Source of the DNA: Ornithodoros turicata
Lineage: Eukaryota; Arthropoda; Arachnida; Ixodida; Argasidae
Direction: 5' to 3'
Assembly: GCF_037126465.1 (NCBI RefSeq)
Contig: NC_088210.1
Span: 27,243,511-27,307,510, forward strand
Length of the DNA: 64,000 nt
Made by a program: the position numbers and the translations under genes. Shown in pieces: positions 12,063 through 22,280 of the stretch (position 1 is the stretch's first letter; each line of letters starts with the position of its first letter). The notes beneath the pieces were generated by a model. The model saw nothing but the letters and a program-made list of their open reading frames with translations, searched no databases and was not told the origin of the DNA.

Positions 12063-12851
12063 CTTTTGGAGAATTCGAGCAATAGTTAACCCAGAACAAT
12101 AATATCTGGTACAGCCCTCGACAAAATCGTCATAATAATCTGAACAGACACAGTGTAATCGCGAATTTGCTTTTGTAACCTACATTCACCTCACTCGATA
12201 CCTCCTCCCACAACCACCTCCATCTGAGAGTTCTTACGAAGAGACCCACAATGCACAGCATTTTTGTCTCCACGAACAGCGTTTTAGTTCGAGCTTTAAC
12301 GAATCTCAAGGATCGTCCCGACGATGCGTCGATACCACCGTCCACCTTCCATCGTCACATGTGTGTCAGTTTGGCTCGGTCATTGTCCGTGACGCTGTGA
12401 AATGTAGTATTCCTCTCTGCAGTTCGATGTGTACTTCTTCGTCGTGGCACGGACACTAGAGCCGCCTTTCGTGGGACGACGTGCCGCTGACGAATAGCAG
12501 CGTCAACACAAGTACAACACTGACGAAGCATAGCTGAGCGCTGGAAGATGTGCCGCCCGCGACATTATTGCCTGTAAGGAGAGATATGTTACAAGTATAT
12601 GCGTAACGTGATCACAAGGTGTGCAACGATGATCAGTTTACGACGCCATTGTGCAACGAATAGAAGGATCAAAGTGGGCCAAGAACATATGCGAGCTGAA
12701 TGTTGGGAGCAGCTGCGGTATGTACATTGCAATGCTGACCGCTTTATAAACTACGCATCACAAATAAGGAATGAAAAAAAAGATGAAAAAAAAAGATTGG
12801 AGATGATTGAAGTATGTTGAACAACATTATGGTGAACGAACGTGATGGTAA

Positions 12852-13140
12852 GGTGGGGGATATGTTTATTGAGACAAAGAAAGGAAAGGTCAGCCAGACG
12901 AAGGTCGGCTTGCTATTCCAAGCAAAAAAGGCAAAGAAGGGGAGAAGGAAAGAAAAGGGGACGAAAAGAAAAGGAAAGGAAGAACAGGAAAGGGGAAGAA
13001 AGAAGGAGAAAAGGGGGAGTAAAGAAAGGAAAAGAAAAGAAATGAAAAGGAAAAGAGAAGACGAAAAGAAAGGGAAAGAAGAAAAGAAAAGGAAAAAAAA
13101 TAAAAGTTAAGAACAAAGGAGATAAGGGAAGGAAAGGAAG
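12852..13140 (+). repeat. Dispersed purine-tract repeat, copy 1
   Basis: The core is GGGGGATATGTTTATTGAG, then AGGTCAGCCAGACGAAGG and TCGGCTTGCTATTCC. About 200 bp of almost pure purine (GAAAAG-type) follows. The long Lys-rich and Phe-rich frames here are low-complexity artefacts. Confidence 0.8.
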
Positions 13141-13199
13141 AACACAAAACTAAAACTGAAAAGTCACACACAGAGTCACACAATCACAAGGCGTTGACA

Positions 13200-15385
13200 A
13201 GGTTCGAAGCGTGGATAAAGCGGAGGAGCGCTGTGGTGACTGCCCACTGGGTCGAGAGAGAAACATGGTAAGGGATATGGTAGTGTCGCATCCTTTTACA
13301 CGCATATGATACAATGTGTGACAAAGTATGTATGAATGCAGATCATGACGTAGGTAGTGAGGCCTTGTGTTGTTCGTACTAACTTTGTGTTTGTTGTGTT
13401 AGCGCTCGTGAACTATTCAGACTTCAGTATCTTTCAATAAAGCGAAACTCTTATACGGAGCAGTCCCCTCTTAGATTGAAACCAGTAAGCTTCCAGAAGG
13501 ATGGAATATGTGTACAGCAGTCGAATATGGCTCTATGAAATGTAGTAACTTCATAGATGGGATAGATGGGTATGGAAATAACATGCATAATGCAATATGC
13601 CGTTTATATTTCAGCCGCCCCGCTACTTTTACATAGGAGGGCTAAAGTCTCCATTATCTCTAGTCATGCCCTTTAAGTCCGTACAAAATGGTGAATGCAC
13701 GGGCTAACTTCGGTGCGTGGGGAAACTACTCGCATAAATGATGTGGCATAGACGCGGATCACGACGTCATAGACGAACATGAAACCATATCTCACCGATA
13801 CCCGGAACATCAGCAATATCTTCACCCGCGTAGGAGTCATCAGTAGCGAAGTATGTTCCATCTGTAATGATCCGTACATTAGTACTGTGAATATGCATTG
13901 CACGTGAAGGTACATTTTTATTGTAGTATTATTTTCGAACGCAAAGTGGGAATTTAGGGAACAATCCGCTTCCGAAGCACACTTCCTCATTGCGTATCGT
14001 TCTATCGCTCTACTTGTTTCGGAAACTGCATGCACAGGTGCAGGCATATTTAGTGGTTTTTAACAGTAGTTTGTAGTGCATGTTTTCCCCAGCTCTGAAT
14101 GTGCACAGCAGGCTTCCGAAGCTCCCAAGTTCTGCAAATAAACGCGTCCGACGATACGGTTATGTAAAATGAAAGATAGAAAGAAGAGATGACACATAAA
14201 TGAAGTAATACTAACGATAACAAACATTTCAGCGGTAATACAATCCTTCTGCCTAACCTTCATCGCAATGGCATCCAACCGCAACGTTGTCATCGCATGA
14301 ATTGTAGAGCTGTTAGTGAGTTTTAGTGCGTCATACGCTATCGCCTTTGCGTACGTAAGGGATAGCGTTGGTGGTTCCACGCACGCAAAACATAAACCAC
14401 CCTGATGTACGCAAAGGGGACAGCATATAGAGGCACCAAAACTCACTAACGTGTGTTCGGCTTCCTCTTAAGCTCCTTTGTTGTGCAGGCAAAGCACGCT
14501 TTACAGGGCGACACGTGTGTAACCACAGGGCATCTGTTGTCGAAATGTTCCAATGAGAGTGACGACACCACCATATAATGGTAGAATAGAACTCAGCAAC
14601 GCCCTCTTCGCAGTAACTCACAAATCGCCAACTCAAAATAACCAGTACCGCGCTCAAAATAGCCAGTGACGTCTCCTACAATGCCTTGGGTGTTATCGGC
14701 AGTACAAATGGCATCGCGATAGCAACGCAACTTTGACCGAAACAGGACGACGTGGTTGTGCTAGAAGGTATAGAGCACGTTGGTTCAAAATGGATAAGTC
14801 GCGTGGCTGTGTCCTTCTCAGCGCCGTCGTGAGAATGTAACGTAAGCGGACTTCCAAAAACTTTCGAACGAAACTGGGCCAAGAAAACTGGGCGCTAATG
14901 AACGGCAAGCTAAATTGATTCAAGGGATCTGCGGTCGCAGGGTGTGGTTTCTCAAACGGCCATTAATTTCTGCTGCCCTGCCTGGAGGTCGCGCTTAAAC
15001 AAATTTTTTCTGCATTCCGTTCTTTCATCACGGTGCAAAAATCGCTGCTCGTTGATGGGACGGTGTAGAGAACACCTTTTAAGAAGTAGCTGAGGAATCC
15101 CCTATTAAATCTCATAACCTTATCAGAGTCCTGCTTAAAAAGCATGGGCAACGTACTGTCGATACTTCTGCACCAGGGACTGGGGAGCAAGTACAGCTTA
15201 TAGTCTCCTAGTATGCACTTGCTCCTCATTTTCGTCTCCTGGCCGTGAAATCAACATCGCAGCACTGCAAGTAGTCGTTAAGCTTCGCATATACGTAAGT
15301 GTATTCAGTCCCGGAAGGGACTCCAAATGCAGGAAGGATTCCAAATACAGATAACATAAAATTCTCCGGCGATTTAGCCGTAAAT
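13200..15385. other. Non-coding stretch
   Basis: No repeat or coding signal was recognised beyond small inverted motifs near 14310-14450. Confidence 0.4.
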
Positions 15386-15389
15386 GGGA

Positions 15390-16251
15390 GGAATGCGTTA
15401 GCATTAAGCGCCCTTTCCGGTGTATACTTGACTTCCGGGTATCCACTTCCGGACTAAACCCTGCTTCCGGTTGTTCACTTTCGTTCTAAACCCGACTTCC
15501 AGGTATCCACTTCCGGTCTAAACCCAACTTCCGGTTGTTCACTTTCGGTCTAAACCCGACTGGCTTTTGTCCACTTCCCGTCCATACTTGACTTCTGGTA
15601 TCCACCTCCGGTCTAACCTGACTTCCGGGTCTTCACTTCCTGCCTAAATTGACTTCCGGTTGTCTACCTCCGGTCTATACTTGACTTCTGGTTTGACGCT
15701 TCCAATTTCCATATGTAGCTCCATTTAGATAGCCTAAATTACTTTAAATTACCCCTAAATTACCCTTTAATTGCCGAAAGATACCGGAGGCGATTTTCTA
15801 TTTCATTTAATTCCCTTTAATTACGTTTACTTGGTTTAATTACTCTAAATTTCCCTTTAATTGACGTTAATTACGTTTAATTACATTTAGTTCCCTCGGT
15901 ATCAAGCGGTTGCCTTCGGTAATCATTAATTTCATTTAATCTTTCTCTTAGTTACATATTTCTTACATTCATTACTTTGAAACTCAACTTTCTCGCTTTA
16001 ATTTCCTTTAATTACGCGTACCTCTTAATTACGTTCAACAACTTCAATTTTATATCATTTACCTTCATTTACCTTACCTTACCTCCATTACCTTACCTCC
16101 ATTACCATTACCTTACCCTCTCATCTCCCCTTTATATCTCCACTGATACCCCTGCCTCGGTGAGGCTTCACCATCTCCCCCCATACACATACATATACTT
16201 TTTCCATACAGCTTTTTCCATTTTGACACTCCTAATGCTAATGCATTAAAA
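15390..16251. repeat. Element with inverted ends enclosing an ACTTCCGG minisatellite and an AATTAC array
   Basis: The left edge GGAATGCGTTAGCATTAAG (15391-15409) is mirrored by CTAATGCTAATGCATTAAAAGG (16231-16252). Between them lie about nine degenerate units of 30-40 bp containing ACTTCCGG...CTAAACCC (15411-15700). TTTAATTAC-type repeats follow (15720-16030), and then ACCTTACCTCC units (16060-16120). Confidence 0.75.
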
Positions 16252-17273
16252 GGCCGAACAATAAGCTGTGCTGAAGGAAGCACATCAATATCTTCCAAGT
16301 ATGCTAAAGATGCCTCGGAAAGTAGATGCCGCACAGAAAACGGTATGTAAAGTAACATGTTCCTTTTTTTTCTTCTGATCTAATCAAATCAGAGTAATGC
16401 TTAATGTTTCCGCATGTTGAGCTTGCGTTGCGTTTTCGAATCGAAACTGTGCACGGGCACTAGTGGATGTCTAATGTTAGTTGACTAAGAAGCTATTTCG
16501 TAGACGCTGACGAGTTGTCACAAAGGAGGAGTAAACGGAGATGCAGGCCCGCCAAATAGATCCATGCATGCGTGCTGCAATTCCTTCTGAATACGCGTGC
16601 CAGTAAGGCGCCTATGTAGATGCAACGAGCCCCAGTTGCTTCCCCGTAGGTAATAACGTTTTCTCCTTTCCTCGATACAGGACGCCCATATCGAAAGGCT
16701 GCTCGTGAAGTGTGAGATATGGGCGCGCATCTCATTTCTCAGACTCACGGCAACGTAATTGAGAACGAGGGGGGAATCAATCTGGCTTTCGTCGAACGTA
16801 GCGGAACGGAAAAACAAATTGGTCGGTTTTCCGTCAGTTTCAACGTTCCCGCTAATCAGTTTAAGCCGCCCTGGTTTATTTGCCCAGTATCTCGGAGGCA
16901 GCTGGTCTCACTGCCTGCCGCCATTGTTTTGTTTGGCACTCCACGAAGATCTCGTATTTGATGTCGACGCGTTCTGTCGTAACAAGTTTCGCATTCGAGG
17001 GCTCTTCGAAGACTCGGAAACTGCATCTCTCTCTCTCTCTCTGCACTTTATTTCCGTGTTTTGTGGGCATGACAAGAAAAGTTCTCAGACGTCCCCTGCA
17101 GGGCGCGTATTCGCATGCAAATGTTTAGTGCTCACAATGTGCTGGTATGTTGTTCTGTACGGTATGCACAGATCGAGGCATCCTTATATGAAGTGTGGAT
17201 GTGAAACAAATGTAATGTCTGGCACTTTCTCACATGTTGCATGCAAGTGCATTTCTGTACCTTCTGTACATTC

Positions 17274-17621
17274 TATACTCTAAAGAAAAAAAAGGTAGAA
17301 TTTTCTACTCATCTCGGTAGAGCTGTATCGCAACCGCATTCCTATGCAAATCAATTTTACCTTTTAGGTATAAATGCAGAGTAGAAACAAGCTACAGGGT
17401 AGAAACTGTCGTTCTACCAGCTTTGGTAGAAAATTCTGACCTTCTTTTTTTTTTTTTTTTTTTTAGAGGAAGCGTGAGAGTGAGGATTAAGAGAAAGGGA
17501 CGACGACGCTTATACCCGCGGAGGAGAGGGCGCGCGTGGATTGGCCCGAAATGGTAAATGTACTGTCGTTCTACCAGCTTGGGTGGGATATTCTACCTTT
17601 TTTTCTTAGAGTGTATAGCGT
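17274..17621. mobile_element. TIR element with AGAGTGTA ends
   Basis: The ends CTATACTCTAAAGAAAAAAA and TTTTTTTCTTAGAGTGTATAG are inverted and TA-bounded. Inside, GGTAGAA/TTCTACC motifs recur six or more times, with CTGTCGTTCTACCAGCTT present twice in direct orientation. T22 run at 17443. Confidence 0.75.
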
Positions 17622-19340
17622 GTTAGAGTTTCGAACGAATATCAAAAAGACAAAACAAACAAATCAATTCAAGAAAATTCATTAACATGTAATAAGGAAT
17701 TACAGAACTACTAAGTGTGGTGTAGAACTACTTGTGTCATTGATATCAATTCCATTTTCGTGACTGCCAAGTAGTCCTTCGCAAAGTCGACTTTCTCGAT
17801 CACAGAGACCCGAGAGCATGCTGCAGTGCGTTAAAGAGCCACAAGAAGAAAACTTGCTTTACGCCTTTTTCGTTTCTCATTCTCAATACAGGCGGTGTTA
17901 TTAACACCAAACTCTGAGGTATTTTGTTATCTATAATGAATGCGTTTAAATATACGGAATTGATAGGGTCTGTCAAAAAATACCAACCCTTATAGGAATT
18001 CCTTCCATACGGATGGTGCTTGTCAGCCTGCTGTGTCGTGAGGCTCTGCTGTTGCCGTGAATGAGGCGCCAGTTCTGGAGAGATATCGGTCATTACACTT
18101 CATTTAAGAAAACCAAGCCATAACGTTTTCATTCGCAACAGCGTCTTCCATTCTAAGTTGACTCAATATTGACTCGTCGTTGTCAGTATGTTGTTGTTGT
18201 GGACACCCGATTTATGACGGGATGTAATCCAGGGCCGCGATGCTGCAAACCGGGTCAAATGCCTTGTATGTAACGGACCATCGAATCGAGTCTAGGTGTG
18301 TCAGCCTATTCGTGTGACGACACGCTGTCCTACCTTGCAGCACATGCAGCAGGCTGACGCACCTTTCAGCAGGCTGACACCTTACAGCAGGCTGACAAAT
18401 AGGCTGACACACCTTACGTGTAAACCTAATCCAATTGAGCCTGACACTACACTAAAGCACCTCACTTATGAGATGAAGGAAGTTGATTCAGAAGTCTGGG
18501 TAACCTTATGGTCAATATTCCTCAGTCTTATGCTTGCACTGATGCGAAAGTGGACACCGCCGCCACTTTTAGGCGATGTCGCTGTGAAACGTATAGGTAG
18601 CTGAACAGAAAATTATCTTAGACACCCTACACAGAGAACGGTATCGGTATGAAAATGCACTGACGCCTTCTTAAATCACCTGTTGCTTGTTTATAAAGTG
18701 CCATGCAATTGTAACTCTTTAGTGGAACATCAACGAAAATGTACCTGCGTACTGCGTTTTGTAAGCGCGTGATTCCAAAGCATCGCTGTGTGATATTCGT
18801 AAGTATCTGTAGCTTTTGAAACCGTGTACTCCTTGAACTTTGCTATCGTTTCGTAAGTGCGCGACAATGTTTGAGTGTCTTTATAGATTTTCTGTGTGCC
18901 TTGGAGCAGTGGTTGGTTCTTTGTTTTCCTACTTACTGTCTGTGGACTGCTGGTAGGTCCCGTTTCTCCCATGTCTGTGCTTTTCCACAGGTAGTTCTGA
19001 AAGAAAAAAAAGATTGCCTTGTCAGAAACGTTCGTGATTATCTGTTACATGAAACTTCAAGTGCGTGTCTAGTGTATGCTGAACTTGTGGGAATGGCTAA
19101 CGAGTGAGGAGTTCCCAAAAGGACGGGAGCAGGAGGCTGTTTATTGCTCGGCCGTTAGGCCCGAAAACTGAGAACTGAATGGTCAAAAGAATTTTACGCT
19201 CGCTCTGCGCGATGCCGGAGCCACAAAGGACGAAGAAGTCCCGATCCGCCGTGCGTCACATGGCGCGAGCCTAATTGCTTTACGTCCTTTGGGGCTGGCT
19301 ACTACACGCTCATTCTTTTTATAACCTTATTAAGCAACAT
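17622..19340. other. Non-coding stretch with a small tandem repeat
   Basis: GCAGGCTGACACACC-type units repeat about four times at 18346-18412. Nothing else was recognised. Confidence 0.45.
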
Positions 19341-19344
19341 TAGA

Positions 19345-19490
19345 CAGTTTTAGCAAACCGTTGATAGCGTGGCTTGCGTCGAACCGTGCAAACCGGAACC
19401 AATCAGTGGATAACAGTCTGAGTCACGAGTGCGATTGGTTCCGGTAGGTACGATAACCTTACCAAAGGTGTGCTAAAACTGCCTATTTAC
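19345..19490. mobile_element. Inverted-repeat element
   Basis: CAGTTTTAGCAAACCG pairs with CAAAGGTGTGCTAAAACTG, and CCGGAACCAATC pairs with GATTGGTTCCGG around a 28-bp centre. Confidence 0.65.
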
Positions 19491-19847
19491 GCGGTATTAC
19501 ATGAACAAGAACGGGGTATCACATGCGGGTGTATACCAACGAGAAAATGTCGTGGCATTTTTTGTCATATGGAGTGCGTGTACAATACGTACGCGTGTTG
19601 ACACGTACTGCTCGCGACACGGCTGTCTGAAATCGCCTGTCAGCAGTTCTGCAGCCCGTATTTCCTTGATTGCCCTCGAAAATGTTGTTCCAATATTGTA
19701 TTTAAAGCTGGACATGCTGGACACAAAGCTGGACACAAAGTTGGACATGCTGCACGCGTTTCCTACTTGAGGTAAATGATCTTGCAACACCTCCAGGTTT
19801 GAGATGGAAATGGTTAAAAATTGGGCTGTTCGGTGCAGCATAATTTA

Positions 19848-19951
19848 AAAGCGATAAAACCCCCGTGCCGGGGAACAAGTCAAAAGACGACTGTGCCTAT
19901 GTGTTGTGTCGTCTTTTGACTTGTTCCCCGGCACGGGGGTTTTATCGCTTT
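19848..19951. repeat. Perfect 44-bp inverted repeat
   Basis: The arms 19848-19891 and 19908-19951 are exact reverse complements (AAAGCGATAAAACCCCCGTG..., ...CACGGGGGTTTTATCGCTTT) with a 16-bp loop. No mismatch was seen. Confidence 0.95.
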
Positions 19952-20113
19952 CAAAGTATATAAACCACGGTGTGCTGATTTCAGACAACCGTGCCGCAAG
20001 CAGTACATATTGTACATTTATACGTGCGCTGCTAAACGTAAACGATGTACTTGGTTGCAAACCGACCGTTCCACACTTCTTTTAAGCTTCCGTTCCAAAA
20101 CCGTTCCAAGATT

Positions 20114-20280
20114 GATTGATTGGTAAAAAAAAAAGAAGGAGACGTTAGTCCTAAACTACTCGGGACTAGCCACTCTAGGACGCGTTATTTAGGGCTCATT
20201 ATATGTAAAACAAATGAAGGGAAAGGAGGCTGGGGAAAAAAAGAAGAAAGGGACAACTATACAGACCTATACACTTTGTG
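20114..20280 (+). repeat. Dispersed repeat with CTCGGGACTAGCCACTC
   Basis: GATTGATTGGTAAAAAAAA, ACTCGGGACTAGCCACTC, AGGACGCGTTA and TATACACTTTG are shared with 44948-45063. Confidence 0.7.
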
Positions 20281-20902
20281 AGGCACACAAGCCCAGACGC
20301 GAGTGGGCAAGATTGTTTGGGTGGAGCACATTGTTTACGTTAACGCTACACGAGAAATCTATCGGAAGTTATTAGTAGAAAAAAAGAAGAAAAGAAAGGT
20401 GTCTACCATTTTGTCGAAGAATAAAGCACCTCTAATCGACCTATCAGAGAGCGTAAGGGATTCCAGAGCCCACCACGGCATCATAGGCCGTGACATTAGG
20501 CGTGTCCTAGCGTTAAACCGAGAATCAGTCAACCTCCCGTCATACTGTTATGAGCAAAGTAACGCCCGAGCGACGTCGTGTTCCGGGATTTTCTTTTGAG
20601 AGCTACATAGAAGGTGCTCCATCACTGAGTTGCTCTATCTGTTGCACTTTCCCGATACAGTGTCCCGCGAATTTTAGAATACATCGAGAGAGGGCTTATA
20701 AATATGAAACAGTTCAATGAAAACTGTCAGAAAATATACCTTCTGGGAACTAGAAACTCTTAACGCTGTATTGTGAGTGGTTGAGCCTATACTCTTAACA
20801 CAAGTCGCCTCGGGGATAAGTTGAATATAAACTCTCAGAAAGCCTGGATCGTAGATAAAAGAAATTGTCATAATACGTAATTTTCCCCCAATTCGTTCTT
20901 GT

Positions 20903-20908
<6 letters not shown>

Positions 20909-20952
<44 letters not shown>
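20909..20952. repeat. (AT)22 microsatellite
   Basis: An uninterrupted AT dinucleotide run of about 44 bp, next to the inverted repeat at 20953-21010. Confidence 0.95.
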
Positions 20953-20955
<3 letters not shown>

Positions 20956-21010
20956 GATTGGCAAACCAGGGGTCACCCAGCGAGCGAGCGACTCCTGGTT
21001 TGCCAATCCC
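20953..21010. repeat. Short inverted repeat beside (AT)n
   Basis: GGGATTGGCAAACCAGG and CCTGGTTTGCCAATCCC are exact inverted copies around a 22-bp centre with CGAGCGAGCG. Confidence 0.9.
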
Positions 21011-21344
21011 GAACGATGCGCAGCTACCCAGGGCCGACGAGCCGCAAACACGGCGAAACACGTGTCCTCTGGTGCTGTCGCATCGTTCAATGAGTATCTG
21101 TTTCTCCATGTGCAGCCATAGAAGCCATCTTAACTGTAAGTTTGAATTTCAAACACGTCTAGCATCATTTACCTATTCTTTTAATGGCTTTTCCCCCCTC
21201 TTTATATATATATATATATAGGGTGAGGTAAACGGATTGTCAAACGGCCACGAAGTTTTACAGTTTCTCAGACACAATAGCAGATGTAGTTTGTTTAGGC
21301 TCCCGCTTTGTTTTTCGGCGCTGGGTTGTCGCTGTTTTGGTATC

Positions 21345-21413
21345 ACTTCCACTTTCATCGAACTGATGCCGTTTATATCGAATTGACTTCGTTATAACAT
21401 TCGTTTACTGTAC
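21345..21413 (-). mobile_element. pogo-like terminal fragment
   Basis: CTTCGTTATAACATTCG...TACTGTA reads on the minus strand as a TACAGTAAACGAATG-type pogo end with GTTATAACG. Only one end is present. Confidence 0.45.
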
Positions 21414-21445
21414 GTTGTTTCTGGTATAGGAGCATCCTGCCCACT

Positions 21446-21612
21446 TAAAACAAAGGTGGTGGTGGTGGTTGTGAAAGGGCTCGCCGTCGTCGGCCTCACA
21501 GAGGTGGGGAACGTCACGACAGTCGCCCGGGGGAATGTCCGTCCTGGGCCGACTTCTAAGGGAACTGTGCCGACATATGTCTGAAAGCGTCTGAGGAAAA
21601 CACAGGAAAAAC
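21446..21612 (-). mobile_element. SINE (subfamily 1), head-truncated
   Basis: On the minus strand it carries the central block (CAGACATATGTCGGCACAG, AGAAGTCGGCCCAGGACGG), GTGAGGCCGACGACGG and a tail of CCACCACCACCACCTTTG. It ends directly against the left arm of the foldback at 21614, about 380 bp downstream of the last visible DIP/lachesin exon. Confidence 0.75.
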
Positions 21613-21613
21613 A

Positions 21614-21852
21614 AAGCTTCACCACATAACACGCTGAAGGCCAACCATTGTACAGAGTGATACGTCTATCACTCTTGATTTGTGGAAAGCGCGGGGCGTA
21701 CGCCTTTTTGTGACAATTAACACGTCTGCATAAGTATCACAAAAAGGCGTGCGCCTCCCATTTTCAACAAATAAGGAGAGAGAACGATGTCACTCGGGCT
21801 GATGGTTGGCTAGGAGCGTGCTATGTGGTGAAGTTCAATTTTATGAGCGTGG
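21614..21852. mobile_element. Foldback element, family A (diverged)
   Basis: The arms GCTTCACCACATAACACG... and ...CGTGCTATGTGGTGAAG flank a GGCGTACGCCTTTTTGTGAC hairpin. It differs from the others by several substitutions and lacks the outer bases on the left, where a SINE abuts. It lies 141 bp beyond the donor of the last visible DIP/lachesin exon. Confidence 0.85.
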
Positions 21853-21992
21853 GGTTACTTCTGGGATAGTCATCGCTAGCACCGTATTTTTCGAAGTAAC
21901 CGAAGACAACGTTGACTTCACAATTGACTTAACATTCCGAATCGCTACATGTGTCTGTATTACGATGTAATCTTCAAATTACAATGCCTTAC

Positions 21993-22280
21993 CGTACAGC
22001 TTGATGGATCCCTCTGTCGATCCCAAGAGATTTTCCGAGATGCATTTGTAGGCGCCGAAGTCGTGCAAGCGTAGATGCCGCACTGTGAGCTGCATGTGTG
22101 TCTTATAGCCTGTCTTTTTGAGGCTGACCAAGTACTTGTCGTTGTTGAGGAAGATCTTATGGCCGTCCTTAGCCCAATAATTGACGGCTGGCGGGTACGC
22201 TTCGCTGTGGCAGTCCAACGTCACGTTCGAACGGGGTGGAGATCCGACCAGCTGCATCGGGATCCATATCACTGGCGGGA
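21993..22280 (-). CDS. DIP/lachesin-like gene, exon with complete Ig3
   Basis: The exon is 288 nt. The acceptor is TCAATGCAG and the donor GTAAGG. It encodes [22 protein letters not shown] with the first Ig3 cysteine, [12 protein letters not shown] with the core Trp, KYLVS, the [11 protein letters not shown] motif, [16 protein letters not shown] and one base of the next codon. An entire Ig domain on one exon after two split ones is the pattern I would expect for Ig3 of this family. The next exon should hold the Pro/Ser-rich linker and the hydrophobic GPI-signal or transmembrane tail. I could not find a convincing candidate between position 1 and 21980 on the minus strand. Confidence 0.93.

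Noticed and set aside
12814..13183. Long Lys/Arg-rich and Phe/Ser-rich frames
   Set aside because: They are translations of the purine tract of a dispersed repeat in several frames; no real protein features.
20674..21109. Frames with Ile-Tyr repeats
   Set aside because: Direct translation of the (AT)n microsatellite.
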